Of a DNA stretch of 64,000 nt, positions 1 to 12,145 are shown piece after piece. A model generated the notes under the pieces. It was not told the DNA's origin. It searched no databases and was given only the letters and a program-made list of their open reading frames with translations. How positions within the stretch are numbered: the first letter of the stretch is position 1; each line of letters opens with the position of its first letter. This DNA is from Agapanthus africanus (lineage: Eukaryota; Streptophyta; Magnoliopsida; Asparagales; Amaryllidaceae). Made by a program: the position numbers and the translations under genes. Location of the stretch: assembly GCA_030015575.1 (NCBI GenBank), contig CM057346.1, positions 561,230,315 through 561,294,314 of the forward strand, given 5' to 3'.

Positions 1-812
1 AGGACTTGTTGACCAGGTGTAAAATTTTTTCTCAAAATATTTTTATCGTGAAATACCTTAGACCGATTCTTTGTAATTACAGAATTATCGTAAGCTTCAT
101 CGCGAAGTTCGCTTAACTCGTTTAATTGCAGCTTCCGAAAGTTGCAGGCTTGATTTAAGTCAAAGTTAAGTTCTCTAATAGCCCACATTGCTTTGTGCTC
201 AATCTCGGCCGGAAGGTGACAAGCCTTTCCAAACACTAGTCTGTAAGGAGACATACCTACATCGGTTTTATATGCAGTTCGGAACGCCCAAAGAGCATCC
301 GTCAATTTGGTTGACTAATCTTTTCGATTTTTAGAAACTGTTTTCTCCAAAAAAAATTTGATTTGTCTGTTTGAAACCTCAGCTTGCCTGCTCGTTTGGG
401 GATAATGGGGTGTGGAAAGTTTGTGGTTGATTGCATATTTCCGCATCAAAGTCTCGAAAGACCGATTACAGAAATGCGTCCCGTTATCACTAATGATAGC
501 GCGTGGGTGTTCAAATCGCGAAAAGATGTTTTCTTTAAAGAACCTAATGATAACCTTTTTGTCATTAGTGCGACAAGGAATAGCTTCAACCCATTTCGAG
601 AAGTAATCAACCGTAAGCAATATGTACAAATTCCCGAAAGAGTTGGGAAAAGGACCCATAAAATCAATACCCCAAACGTCGAAAATTTTAACCACTAAGA
701 TGGGTTGAAGTGGCATCTCATTTCTCCGGGTAATCCTACCCGTGTGTTGATACCGTGCACAGGTTTTGCAATGATCAAATGCATTTTTGAACAAAGTCGG
801 CCAATAGAATCC
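1..812 (-). pseudogene. Athila-type integrase (DDE core), broken by stops
   Basis: Integrase joins element cDNA into chromosomal DNA. The zinc-binding N-terminus straddles the break near 812: GGHFGP lies at the end of the RT ORF, and the CKTCARYQ half is here. The catalytic Asp in GIDFMGP, the second Asp in ISDNG and the Glu in [10 protein letters not shown] are all present between 794 and 315. A TGA near 810-812 separates it from RNase H, and a TAG at about 312-314 interrupts it where relatives have Trp (KKDW), which fits a TGG to TAG change. After that stop the frame stays readable to base 1 ([28 protein letters not shown]), the usual distal core. The C-terminus is outside the window. Confidence 0.85.
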
Positions 813-2465
813 TCATTGCAAAACCTTTTCCGCCGTCTTTCGAGGACCGAAATGACCCCCACATGCCTGATCATGATAAAAAGATAGAACACTCTTGAAT
901 TCATCATTGGGGACACATCTGCGAATGATCTGATCAGGACAATACTTAAATAGATAGGGTTCATCCCAATAAAAGTGTTTTACTTGGGATAGAAACCGAT
1001 GTTTGTCCTGTTTTGACCATTCGCGGGGAATAAGTCCAGTAGCAAGATAATTTACAGTATCACCGAACCAAGGTTCGTTGGATACATTCAAGAGTTGTTC
1101 GTCTGGAAAAAAATCATTGATCGGCAGGGTCACAGGTGAAGAAAAGATGCGTGAAAGATGGTCGGCTACTACATTTTCACATCCTTTCTTATCTCGAATC
1201 ACAAGATCAAATTCTTGTAATAGAAGGATCCAGCGTATTAGCCTACCTTTAGTATCCTTCTTCGCCAAAAGATGTTTCAAGGCGGAATGGTCAGTGTACA
1301 CAACAATTGGTGAGCCAATCAAGTAAGGCCTGAATTTTTCTAATGCGAATACAACTGCCAAAAGTTCTTTTTCGGTAGTTGTATAATTAATTTGAGCATC
1401 ATTCAGGGTCTTACTTGCATAATAGATCACATGTGGCATCTTTTCAATGTGTTGTCCTAGGACTGCACCAACAGCAAAATCTGATGCATCACACATAAGC
1501 TCAAAAGGGTGGTTCCAATCTGGAGAAGATAGAACAGAGGCTGTAGTGAGAAAGTGTTTGAGTGAGTCAAATGCTGCCTCACAATCCGAGTCAAAGTGAA
1601 AGGTTGTGTCCTTGGCCAAGAGAAGAGTTAATGGTCTAGCAATTTTACTAAAATCCTTAATAAATCTTCTGTAAAAGCATGCATGGCCAAGAAAGGATCG
1701 TATATCCTTGACGCATTTGGGATGAGGAAGGTTTTGAATGACATCTATTTTGGCTTTGTCAACCTCAATACTTTTTCGTGAAATGACATGTCCAAGCACA
1801 ATTCCCTCTTGGACCATGAAATGGCATTTTTTCCAATTCAAGGTTAAGTTCTTCTCCTTACAACGAGTAAGAACTGCGTCAAGATGAGATAGGCAGTCAG
1901 CAAAAGAATCTCCGAATATCGAGAAATCGTCCATGAAAATTTCCAGAAAATTCTCGACCATGACCAAGAATATCCCCATCATACACCGTTGAAATGTAGC
2001 GGGAGCATTGCATAACCCAAAGAGCATGCGTCTATAAGCAAAAGTACCAAAAGGACAAATAAATATGGTTTTGTCTTGATCCTCTTTGGCAATAGGGACC
2101 TGGTTATAGCCAGAATATCCGTCCATGAAGCAATAGTATTCACATCCAGCTAAGCGTTCTAACATCTGGTCAATGAAAGGTAGAGGAAAGTGGTCTTTCC
2201 TCGTTGCGACATTGAGTTTTCTATAATCAATACATACACGCCACCCAGTTTGAGCGCGTGTCTAGATTAACTCATTTGCCTCATTTGTAATTACCGTGAT
2301 GCCAGATTTCTTAGGGACTACATGAATTGGACTTACCCATTGTCTATCAGAGATTGGGTAAATGATACCACTGTCAAGGCATTTGACGATTTCTTTCTTC
2401 ACCGCATCCTTCATGACGGGGTTTAACCGTCTCTGTGGTTCTCGGGTTGGCTTGGTTTCATCCAT
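813..2465 (-). pseudogene. Athila-type reverse transcriptase and RNase H
   Basis: This is the RT-RNase H part of a gypsy polyprotein, copying element RNA into DNA. From 2465 downward: the N-terminal RT region (VKCLDSGIIYPISDRQWVSP), then a TAG near 2259-2261, then [33 protein letters not shown] and the catalytic FMDDFS box (the YxDD equivalent). RNase H follows with [44 protein letters not shown] and VADHLSRI. Apart from the one internal stop all core residues look intact and the frame matches protease and integrase. The ORF runs on into the integrase zinc region (CGGHFGP) before stopping at 810-812. Confidence 0.88.
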
Positions 2466-2522
2466 CAGATGTATATGATGTTCAACTATTAAGGGACTAA
2501 TCCCTTTGATGTCAGCTATAGT

Positions 2523-3400
2523 CTAACCAAACACCTGCCTATTAGATCTCAATACCGTCAAAAGCGCATTCTCTTGCTCTAAGGCTAGAAAAGCGGATAT
2601 GATTACAGGTAAAGACTCATTCTCACCTAAATATGCATATTTAAGATGAGAAGGTAAAAATTTGAGATATAATGCTGACGGAGAAACTATAGAAGATGGG
2701 GTCAGCGAATGATATTCAGATTCACAAAGAAGCTCGTAGCCTGCATAGGATACAAACTCGGAAGGTGAAGAGTCACGAGTATCAGACTCAAGGATGGACT
2801 CATCAAAGGTGTCCTCACTAAGATGTGCAAGATCAAACATTGATGTGCTAGTGTCGTCGAGATTTTCAAAGCAAAGTTCATCAACTTCGCAGCTTTCAGA
2901 AGCAATCTCGTGGACAGAACAGACATCAAGTATGTGAGCAGAGGGTTTGGACGGCTGACTTCCAATTTTATAGATGTTCAGTTCAATTTTCATTTTTCCA
3001 AAAGATAGGTTCATTGAACCATTTTGACAATTATTGACAGCATTAGAAGTGGCAAGGAATGGTCGACCCAAAATCACCGGAATTTGGTTTTGTGGGTTTG
3101 CTACAGGTTGTGTATCGAGAACAATAAAGTCCACAGGGAATATGAATTCCCCGACTTTTATCAACACATCCTCCAGTTCACCCATAGGTTTGGTGATTGA
3201 TCGATCTGCCATTTGGAGAGTGCAATGAGCTGGTTTCAACTCTCCAATCCCTCACTGCTCGTAAACAGAATATGGAAGCAGGTTAACACTTGCGCCAAGG
3301 TCAAGCAAAGCACGGTTAATGTTTTTACCCCCAATAGAAATCAAGATTGTAGGACAGCCAAGGTCCTTACGTTTCTTTGGTAACTATGGGGTAAAAGCAG
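2523..3400 (-). pseudogene. Athila-type aspartic protease and pol linker
   Basis: The protease would cut the Gag-Pol polyprotein. On the minus strand near 3289-3309 the translation reads ALLDLGASVNLLP, the Athila form of the active site. It is separated by a stop near 3255 from the open part beginning KPAHCTLQMADRS. Downstream, FPVDFIVLDT and QIPVILGRPFLATSNAV (about residues 35-65 of the open segment) are the second half of the fold. The remaining 150 or so residues are acidic and low in recognisable motifs, and join towards RT. A stop separates this from RT near 2520. Frame is the same as RT and integrase. Confidence 0.8.
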
Positions 3401-3467
3401 TGCTAACATTATTAGTCATGAAGATCTTTTTGGGCACTTGAGTCTTCCTCTTCCTAGTGCACAAATC

Positions 3468-4180
3468 CTAAAGAATTTTCGCATAAGCGGGGACTTGTTG
3501 TATAGCATCTAGGAGAGGGATATTGATGTTAACCTGTTTGAATATTTCCATAATCTTCTCCATATGTGGACTCGATTTGTTACCCCTTAACCGATTCGGA
3601 TAAGGAGCTTTAGCAATAAGAGCTGTGTCCAACATTGGAGAAGGTGGTGTGTGTGGAACTGATCCCAGAATAGGAGCGGGGATCGTCTTTGGTGGACTAG
3701 AAGAATTATGCTGAGGGTTCGAGCCTTGAGGAAAACGAAGAATAGGCTCGCAAGAAGGTGGTGGGGTAGATAAAGTAGGATTAGAAGTAAAAGTAGATGT
3801 GGAAGTGGAAGGAAAAGTGGTAGTGAAAGCCGGGGTGTTATTGATTAACTCTTCACGATTATCAATCTCTTCCCCGATTTGATTATTCAGTACTCTTCCG
3901 GATCTCAATATTGTAATGGCTTTCACATTGTAGTGTTGTGAATGCCCAGGGTTCGGTAGGGTTGAGACGGAAGTTTTCCTTTCTCTCTAGCACTCATTTG
4001 GGCTTTTAATTGTGCAATTTGTGCTTCCATCGATTTAAGACTCTCACTTTGGGAGTCGGAGTTTTTCTGGATCTTATCGAGGGAAGACTTAAATTCAGCC
4101 GACATTTGAATGGACTGTTTCATAAACATTTCAAAAGTCCATTCAAGTGAAGAGGAATTATCAGTACCGGTCAACCGCAA
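3468..4180 (-). pseudogene. Gag C-terminal and gag-pol linker, two overlapping frames
   Basis: Two open segments meet at an ATGTGA overlap at 3928-3923. The upstream one (4180-3923) is in the gag frame and has a helix-forming stretch (SLKSMEAQIAQLKAQMSAREKGKLPSQ). The downstream one (3926-3468) is in the pol frame, begins KAITILRSGRV and is rich in Pro, Ser and Thr. LRSG stretches after gag are common in Athila-like polyproteins. The frame change here could be natural gag-pol frameshifting or a mutation; one copy cannot decide. A TAA just above 4180 separates this from the main gag ORF. Confidence 0.65.
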
Positions 4181-4249
4181 AGGATTATACGGTGAAGGTA
4201 TGTTGACCGGATTTTGAAAGTTTTGTGATTGGTAGGGGTGCTGAGTAAG

Positions 4250-5254
4250 TTATAGTGGTTGCTGTTGTAGTGGAGGACCCCTTTGAAAATTATTTTGGTT
4301 TGGAACCGTGTTTTGAGTTTGTGGTTGGTTCCAAACAAAGTTAGGGCGATTCCTCCATCCCTGATTATAAGTGGAAGAATAAGGATCGTTTCTAGGTCTT
4401 TGTTGGAAAGCAGCATTGGTATGCTCTTGACCTTGAAACGGAGAATTTAAAGGACATTCTTCCGTAAGATGAGATGGATCAGAACAGCATCCACAGACAG
4501 TTTTGGAGAGTGACATCTGATTTAGGAAGGCTGCTAAAAATTTATGTACCATAGCTTCGAGTTTCTTTTGCATTGCTGCCATTTCAGCTCTAACTCCTAT
4601 GGAAACATCAAGTTGATGAATGCCACCCCTAGACGATGACTGGTTTACACTCTCCCACTGTAAAGTTCTTTCAGCGAAATCTTCTAAAAATCTCCAAGCT
4701 TCACCATCATCTTTATTCATGAAGGTGCCTTGACACATAGATTCAAGGGTCTGTTTTGTTGTAGGATTAATGCCCTCATATATGATTCTGCACAGATCCC
4801 ATCTAGGGATTCCATGATGAGGACATTGAACTAACAGATCCTTGAAGCGTTCAAAACACTTCGAAAATGGTTCATTTGGAAGCTGGGTAAATTGATTTAT
4901 TTCGCTACGGACTCGAGCTGTTTTATGATTAGGGTAGAATTTCTGTAAGAAAGCTGTTACGAATTCTCCCCAGTTCGAAATAGAATGTGCGGCTGTGTTA
5001 TAAAGCCATTTCTCGGCTATATCACGCCAAGTGAATGGGAGAAGACGTAATCTCATAGCATCCACAGAAAGCTGTGAAGTACTGATCATAGCGTATACAT
5101 TTTCAAATTTGGTAATAAAGACGTATGCGTCTTCAGACTCGAGACCGTGATATTTTGGTAAAAGATTGATGTATTGTGGTTTGATTTCAAAATTATTTCT
5201 TTTGGCTAGTGGAATGGTGAGACGGTCGAAAGAGAATCTCAAATAGGGTAGCAT
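4250..5254 (-). pseudogene. Athila-type Gag capsid/nucleocapsid protein
   Basis: Gag builds the virus-like particle that packages element RNA. The 334-residue product has the plant gag capsid pattern: NNFEIKPQYINLLPKYHGLESEDAY, then WLYNTAAHSISNWGEFVTAFLQKFYP, EINQFTQLPNEPFSKCFERFKDLLVQCPHHG and a WRFLEDFAERTLQWE ending. One CCHC zinc knuckle of the form C-x2-C-x4-H-x4-C follows (CGCCSDPSHLTEEC, about residues 260-275), then a Gln/Asn/Pro-rich tail. The chosen start is the Met at 5254; in-frame sense codons extend upstream, so the true start could be further up. The frame closes at a TAA at about 4250, with gag-like sequence resuming beyond it. Confidence 0.83.
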
Positions 5255-6409
5255 CTCTCTTGGAGAGAGATGCGGGGTGGATTCTGCACACCTGCGGACG
5301 GTGGCAGAGTAGTGTTCAAGAAGTTCGATGGAGAACTATCCATCGAAGTGGGTGTGGTAGTGGGTGAAGAAAAAGTAGACGTAGAATTACCGACTTCGGA
5401 GTCGATAGAAGGAACGCGGACAAGACAGGCACTAGAATCCCGTGTCTAGCCAAGCATGCACTAAATGGTTTAGCACAAGTGGCAGCGTTGTGATAATTAG
5501 AGAAAAGATGAGTTGGTATTTGTTTTGAAAAAGACGGATTTTTTTTTTTGAAAAATTCACACAAACAATGCACAAGCAACCCTAAATCTAGTGGTTACCT
5601 AGGTCAAGTCTCTAGACCGCTCCTAGACTTCCAGAAGACAAGTTGCAAGATATATGCTCTCCTGCCTCTTTGCCCCTTCTGTGGCCAGGTAAGTGGGAGG
5701 TTCTCCATTACGTAAGTAGTGAGCCTAATTAAGTAACCACTTGCCTTAGATACTCTTACCTTAGACACCACAAAAGTAACGTGGATAAGCAATAGATTAC
5801 CCACAGCCTTCTTCTGTCTTAAGTGAGCGCGACAGTCCTTAGAGTCTTGTCTAGATATTTTTTAGTTAATGAGGGTGATGCGGATGCAAGTTTGTGATTT
5901 TTGGGGCTTAGGAAGGGTAATGAAATCCCCACCTAATCTGAATTTGGTCTTTGCCCCTTAATTTCCGTATTAAAAATGCAAACAACCAAGATCAAACACT
6001 CAACAAATTTTCTTTTTAGCGGCGCTGCAAATCTTTGCAAAGAATCCTGCAGAAATTGGTTAATGGACAGAGCAGGGAGGAGATAAGAAAGACAGAAATG
6101 GACCTAAAAAGTTTGGTGCACTGAAGCAGCTATCTCGCCACGAATCCGCCGCAAGAAGCCCATAAATACCGCAGTTCCGCCGCAGCTTAATGTGATCCAT
6201 GCACAGAAATTGGTGCAGATGCTCCTGTACCTTCACTGAGCTCTCTAAGATGCTCTGAAAATTTTTCCTCTCGCTCCAGAGATTCCAGATTCCCTTGCAA
6301 CAATTCACAATATATCATTAAGCATTTGATGCGAATTTTGATCTAAAAATTCTGATGTAATAATAAAATTTTCAACTAAATTAACAAAAACGAACAAATT
6401 AACACACGA
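5255..6409 (-). other. 5' leader of the Athila-type element
   Basis: About 1.15 kb lies between the primer site and gag, as expected for the long leaders of this lineage. It has no ORF resembling a known protein; the short ORFs here have no recognisable motif. I see no strong tandem repeat. Splice signals and packaging sites may be present but cannot be named from sequence alone. Confidence 0.6.
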
Positions 6410-6427
6410 TCCTCGGCAACGGCGCCA
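6410..6427 (-). promoter_or_regulatory. Primer binding site, tRNA-Asp type
   Basis: The plus strand reads TCCTCGGCAACGGCGCCA, matching the 3' end of plant tRNA-Asp (CCCCGGCAACGGCGCCA) with one difference. On the minus (sense) strand this gives TGGCGCCGTTGCCGAGGA just inside the LTR, where minus-strand DNA synthesis would be primed. Two bases separate it from the LTR end. Confidence 0.88.
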
Positions 6428-6429
6428 TT

Positions 6430-8081
6430 TGATTGATCATATCTTCGTGTGTATTTGGAAATGTTTCACAACCAAAGAAATTTATACCGCAATCAATTGA
6501 CGGTGTCTATTGTAGTTTCGTTAATGAGCACGGATCGTCCACTGAGAAAGTGTGATTTGTTCGAAATCATTTTATTTGAGTTGAAAAGAAAAGATAAAAG
6601 AAAATGATTCAATATTCATGAGATTTTAGTTTCAAGAATCATAAAGAAATAGATCTAAAATCAAGAATTAATAGAACCAAGAAAATGTCCAAACCAATTG
6701 AATTCTCAAGATTTATAAAGTAGCTTGTAGGAATCGATCAAATTGATAGTGATGATGAATACTAATGATTACGAATTCTTATCTATTGAGAATTTGTTGC
6801 TAGATCGATGACGATCAACGAGAATTAGGGAACTATTGAAGAAACAAGGGTTTCTCCTTCAACATCCCTTGTCCTTTCATTGATTATCACTCAAATTCTA
6901 GCCTCTAGCAAATTAAATCACCGATCGTTGATCTCTAATTTGGAGAGAAAACATTCAAGAAAGCGATCTCGCTCAAATTAGGTCTTCGATGATTCAATTT
7001 CCTAAAATTTACAAAACTCATAAGACTTAAGAATCGTTCAAGAATTTAATCATCATCTTCTACATATTCCCTCGATTCCGCTACAAGCGGAGATTTCACT
7101 CAAACATCATGAAAAAGGAAAGAATCAAAAATTAGTAACTTTTCATAATGCAAGAATGTAAAGAAAAGCAAGATTTATAATTTTCACCTTTATTAATCGA
7201 CGATTAGATACAATTCACTCAAAGATTACAAGATTTGAGGAGGTAACCAGATCCGCCGAAATTAGCTTCACATCGATCTTCTTGAGTCATGGATCGTCGT
7301 GGATCTCTTGCTCGGATGAAGATCGGCGTTGCTTCAAAGGCTCGTTGAAGGCTTGCTTGAGACGCTTCTCGATGAATCTTGATTTGGCTTTTGAATTTGA
7401 TTTGGGCTAGGGTTTTGGATCACAAGTTGTGTCACTCAACTTGTGTGAATTTGGCTCAATATTCAACCACTAATTGTGTAACTAATGAACAACTCAACAA
7501 CCTTTTTCAATGAAGCCCTAGGTCTCTTTTTATAGTTTCTCCTTTATCTTCTCCTAGAAGCTTGGTTTATCTTCTACTAGAAGTTAGGTTGTTATGAAAC
7601 TTGCATGAGAAGCTTGGTAGGTATCAAACTTGCACAAGAAGCTTAGTTGTTAGAAGGAAAGCTTCTGGAGAAATCTGCATAATTCGAAGTGTCTTGGAGA
7701 AGTTTGGTCATTGATAGGGAGCCACGTCTGATACTTTCTTTCACCGATGAGTCAGAACGGCCGCGGATCCGCGGCGGATCGGCCTGACTCAGCCGTGGAT
7801 CCGCGGTCGTTTGGTTGAGTTGCTGCATGGAATCTTCAGGGTTGTCTGATGTTGTCTTTAGGGTTTTCTTTTGATGCTGGAATCTTATAATTCTTACTTA
7901 GTTACTACCAGATCTCAAGTCTTGGACATGATGCATTTTATTAGTACTTTTATGATTCCGGTTCTTTAATCTAGAGAATTTCCTGCACACAATCTTGAGA
8001 AAAGTGTTTAAATATACAAAGATCATGCGTGTAGTAATAATCACTTAATTTCCCTTTAGAATGTCGATTATAACTATAACA
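6430..8081 (-). repeat. 5' LTR of the Athila-type element
   Basis: The inner end at 6430 is fixed by the adjacent primer site and the TG (CA on the sense strand) terminus. The outer end is tentative: a sense-strand TGTTATAGTTATAATC begins at 8081, giving about 1.65 kb, a normal Athila LTR size. A sense-strand TATAAAA box lies near 7535-7545. Two GC palindromes (GGCCGCGGATCCGCGGC near 7759, and a near copy at 7791-7807) sit about 230 bp upstream of that box. The partner LTR is outside the window, so the length and target duplication cannot be checked. Confidence 0.65.
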
Positions 8082-8120
8082 CGGGTTACTTGGTATTTTC
8101 CAGATGAATTCGTAATCTGT

Positions 8121-8426
8121 GTTATAATTACAATAAACACCTATATATGAATGATAAGAGTAGGGAAATTAACGTGTTGAGAATGCACTATTTTCGACTG
8201 ATCACTGACATAGTTGCCATATACATTACCATACTTGTTCACATATTACAATTTCCATTTATACTATATTATATATCATCTTGCACTCAATTTATATATT
8301 ACACATCTCTATAGGGACTTACCGAGCGCAAGTTCGCTGACAAGCATTCCACCTATCTTTTGTTTTTTGGAATGTTCGTCAGGTGACTTAGGATCAAAGG
8401 AGGTGGAAGTGATTGCAGAGAATTAC
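8121..8426 (+). repeat. Chromovirus-like LTR remnant, left part
   Basis: This is the sequence into which the copia element inserted. Removing the copia element joins 8426 to 28771. The joined sequence ends at 29051 with CTGGGAAGCGAGGCGTGACA, which resembles the CTGGGAAGTGGGGCGTGACA end of the nearby Tekay-type LTR, and is followed by a primer-site-like TGGTATGCC. A start at TGTTATAATTACAATAA (8121) is only a guess. About 590 bp remain in total, too short for a complete LTR of that group. The gap 8082-8120 is unassigned. Confidence 0.4.
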
Positions 8427-10489
8427 TGAAAGGTTATGACAGCGCCTAAGCCATCTCCCATGGCCATTTGCGGAACAAAAATTTTGATAACGAACAAAAC
8501 TAGGCGCTATAATAACCCTAAACCTCATCTTTACCATAAACCTAGCTAGCATCTAAAGGTTTCTATCTACTATGATAGAAAGTTATACCATGAGAATCAA
8601 GTCCTTCGGGTCCTCAATCCTCTCCTCTAGCACCTCGAAAGAAGTACGGATCGTTCTTGAACTTTGGTCACCTCACGTCAAAGATGATCCACCCGAGAGT
8701 TCCGACTTTGAGCTCCTACCTCAAATCCGAGGTAACTACGGCTTCTAGTTCGCTAAACTAGAAGTCCTAGATTGTGTAGAGTGAGAAAATGGAGTGATTT
8801 GTCTCTTAGAACCTAGGATTCTCAACATATGAGAGCTATTAGGGTTTGATGAGGAAGAAGGTCACTTGAAGAAAATGAGAGAGGAGAGAAAGAACTTGGA
8901 TAAAGAATGCTCATTCATTTGTGATGAATAATGAACCATGTGAATTATTGATGAGATAATATCTGACAAAATATCTCACATGGTTCACAAATATCTATTT
9001 TGTCAAGTGATGAGTCATAGCTCATCCAAGAAATATCTCCACCTCATTTCTCCACCCAAATTAGGTATTATTTCTAAAAGAAAATCAAAACCCTAATTTG
9101 GTATTTCCTTCTAGAAGCTTTCCCGAGAAATTACGAGAACGCCCCTCATCCGTATATACATACCCGCATCCGCATTCCCAAGAACACGAATACAAAGAGA
9201 CAAAAATAATCCATCAATATAATACTAGGATCCGTCTTAAACCAAAGTCCGCTAGTATTATCCGCCCGATCATCATACGTGTACAAGTACACGTAAGTGA
9301 TCGAAGCCCTGCCATAAAACCATACGGCCTCTACATCGTTTCTCCCGAAGCAGGAAAACCCTTTGTGTGGAACTCTAAAGACTCGACAGTACGCTGGCAG
9401 TGGGTTTAACCACAAACACGTCAGCGGCACTAGCTGTACGTAACGGCTACCCAGGTACCTATCGAAAAGGAAGGCCGACGAGCAAACTCGTCCGAACTCC
9501 TACTGAGCTATCCGCGACAATATTCGTACAGTCTGGTCTCTTCGTCAAAGAGTATCGCATACCGGGTCTAGGGGTGGTGAACGTCAGACCCTAATATCCC
9601 GATAAGTCGTGCTGATGTGGCTCAAGACCAATTCAGGAAACTACTGATCAAGCTATCAGTAAATCCCAACTGCCTTGGCTAAGGTCTTATGGTCCTGTCA
9701 AATCAAAACACAGTGCGATATCGACTCCCAATATAGGGAGAGACAAATCCCCAACAATCGCTCACTGCCTCCATATAGTTCGGGACTGTACCCAACTAAA
9801 ACCTGTTCGCACGATTTAGTAGAGCCGTGATAGGGTAGTAATCAAAGCACAGTGGGGCCTCACACGAGAAAAATGACGATCTTAGGTCCGAAGAATAACA
9901 TGTACACATGTCATCTGAGAACTTCCATCTGACGATAGGTATAATACCATCTGGATGTTCTCCGTGAGTCCATCCAGTGTACTCACACCCAGTGATCACC
10001 TATATACGATCTTAGGTGCATCGGAACAATGGCTACGGGACCAACCATTGCACCTTGTCGGGGTTAGAAGCATATAAACTAGTCTACTCTAGAGTATCAA
10101 TACCCAGTCTCGATACTCACGCGACTAGGGACCATTTAAGGATATGCTTATGGACTACCCTGCTCCCACAAGTATGATCGACATCACAACGCAGGTAGTC
10201 AAGCAAGATCCTACGGGCTTTATCAACATGTAACCGCAATATGTAATAACATGTATAACATATGCCATGTTAAGATAAAGACAAACCAAAATAGTATACT
10301 ACCGTATCGAATCTTTATCAATATGTGCAAGCTGGATAAAATATCAATAGAAATAAATACACATATCCTGACAAAGACATCTCAAATAATATACTACATA
10401 ACTGAGCAAGAATGTCCTGTACATACATATCCCTAGCATTCATATGTATGCATATACAATAATGGCCTCTAGGGCATACATATCCAACA
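8427..10489 (-). repeat. 3' LTR of the copia element
   Basis: This 2063-bp LTR is uninterrupted. It starts TGAAAGGTTATGACAGC and ends TATCCAACA on the plus strand, so it begins TGTTGGATA on the sense strand. Its partner is 16232-16569 plus 27038-28765; many substitutions and small indels separate the two (for example a short deletion near 27249 in the partner), so this is an older insertion than the Tekay element. The 103- and 90-residue open frames at 9098 and 27373 are the same LTR stretch in the two copies, not genes. Confidence 0.9.
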
Positions 10490-10500
10490 ATCTCCCACTT
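10490..10500 (-). promoter_or_regulatory. Polypurine tract of the copia element
   Basis: The sense strand reads AAGTGGGAGATT immediately before the LTR start TGTTGGATA, the typical plant copia plus-strand primer context. Confidence 0.85.
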
Positions 10501-10568
10501 GCACTAAAGGCCGGTAATTGGTGTACCGCATACCCAACGTCTGCACTAAGGCCAGCTACTGGCGTACC

Positions 10569-11330
10569 TCATACCCAGTAGCTCAAGAAGTCACTCGAAC
10601 TGCGCTTGAGGGAGGCCTTTGTAAATGGATCCGCCGTGTTTTCTTTAGTGTCCACTCTCCGCACCTCGATCTCCTGGCCATCAATGATCTCCCTGATCAG
10701 GTGATACCGCCTTAAGATGTGTCTGGATTTCTGATGGGACCGTGGTTCCTTTGCTAAAGCTATAGCCCCATTGTTATCGCAATACAAAAGTATCGGATCA
10801 ACAATGTATGGAACCACCTGAAGTTCAGCAATGAACTTCTTCATCCAGACCGCTTCTTTTGCGGCATCGCTGACAGCAATGTATTCAGCCTCCATCATCG
10901 AGTCTGCGACGGTGTCCTATTTGGAACTCCTCCAACACACCGCCCCTCCGTTGAGGGTAAACACAAAAATCGAGACAGACTTGTTGTCATCCTTGTCACT
11001 TTGGAAGCTTGAATCGGTAAAGGACTCGACCCTGAGGTCACCATTACCGTAAACCAGGAATATCTCCTTTGTCCTTCTCAGGTACTTGAGAATGTTCTTC
11101 ACAGCTGTCCAGTGGTTCTCACCTGGGTCTGACTGATACCGGCTCACCACGCTTAGCGCGTAAGCTACATCTGGTCTTGTACATAGCATCGCATACATTA
11201 TAGATCCTACCGCCGAAGCGAAGGGTATAGTGCTCATGCGAACCCTCTCCTCGTCGGTCTTGGGAGACATCTCCTTAGAGAGGGTGATTCCGTACAATGC
11301 GAGTATGTTACCACGCTTGGAATCTTCCAT
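10569..11330 (-). pseudogene. Copia RNase H domain, broken
   Basis: Two open segments in one frame (11330-10917 and 10898-10569) separated by a stop. The first has CTRPDVAYALSVVSRYQSDPG, HWTAVKNILKYLRRTK and SFTDSSFQSDKDD, with the metal-binding Asp in the last. The second has MEAEYIAVSDAAKEAVWMKKFI, CDNNGAIALAKEPRSHQKSRHI and ENTADPFTKA, the usual copia ending. The frame differs from that of RT upstream, so a frameshift lies between 11330 and 11378. It closes about 70 bp before the polypurine tract. Confidence 0.85.
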
Positions 11331-11377
11331 ACTAAATCTTTTTAGTACGATCTATATATACCTGGACTGAGAAAGTC

Positions 11378-12133
11378 CTAATAATCTTTTAGATCTATCT
11401 CTGTAGATCTTGATCCCCAGATGTACGAGGCATCACTCGGGTCCTTCATGGAGAACCTTTGTGACAAGAACAGCTTGACCGATTGTAGCATAGGAATATC
11501 ATTTCTTATCAAAAGAATGCCGTCCACGTATAAGACTAGGAATATGACAGTTCGGCCTACAATCTTCTTATAAATACATGGCTCATCTTCGTTCTTGATG
11601 AAGTCAAATTCCTTGACTGTTTCATCAAAACGGATGTTCCAGCTTCGCGATGCCTGCTTTAATCCATAAATGGATTTAAGAAACTTGCACACCTTCCCGC
11701 TACTCCCACTATCTACAGAACCTTCTGGCTGATTCATATAAACACACTCTTCAAAACTGCCGTTTAGAAAAGCCGTTTTTACATCTATCTGCCAGATCTC
11801 ATAGTCATGGAAGGCAGTAATGGCAAGTAGAATCCAAATGGATTTGAGCATAGCCACCGGAGAAAAGGTTTCGTCATAGTCCACACCTGGTCTTTGATGA
11901 AAACCTTTTGCAACAAATCTATCCTTATAGATTTCCACCTGCCCATCTACACCAAGTTTCCTTTTGTAGATCCATTTGCATCCAACGGGTTTTACCCTAG
12001 GTGGAGCAATATCCAAGGTCCACACTTTATTGGTGTGCATGGACTCCATCTCGGATAACATAGCATCCAGCCACTTATCAGAGTCCCTACTGATAATGGC
12101 CTGCCTGAAACTGGTAAGGTCATCTTCTTCCAA
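11378..12133 (-). pseudogene. Copia reverse transcriptase
   Basis: From 12133 downward the product has DSDKWLDAMLSEMESM, VGCKWIYKRKLGVDGQVE, FSPVAMLKSIWILLAI, IWQIDVKTAFLNGSFEE, KSIYGLKQASRSWN and LYVDGILLI. The last should be YVDD; here the second catalytic Asp is Gly, which would remove polymerase activity. The segment ends around 11378 where relatives continue with a conserved ILGI stretch, showing the frameshift into RNase H. It is in the same frame as the integrase segment upstream with a stop near 12134-12145. Confidence 0.87.
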
Positions 12134-12145
12134 GATGCAATCCTC

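Larger units (their letters stand above)
1..8081 (-). mobile_element. Athila-lineage Ty3/gypsy LTR retrotransposon, 3' end cut by window
   Basis: Reading the minus strand from 8081 downwards gives LTR, tRNA-Asp primer site, about 1.15 kb of leader, gag, protease, RT-RNase H and integrase, which is Ty3/gypsy order. The protease reads DLGAS instead of the usual DTG/DSG type, and a stretch starting KAITILRSG follows gag; both are familiar from the Athila group, so the lineage call rests on motif recognition. Only the right (5') LTR is in view; the 3' LTR and the end of integrase lie left of base 1. The coding frame is broken by several single stops, so this copy is probably not autonomous. Confidence 0.88.

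Noticed and set aside
384-698. 104-residue plus-strand frame
   Set aside because: It lies opposite the integrase catalytic core and mirrors its codons.
9098-9409. 103-residue frame repeated at 27373 as a possible conserved gene
   Set aside because: Both copies are the same part of the two copia LTRs, so conservation follows from LTR duplication.
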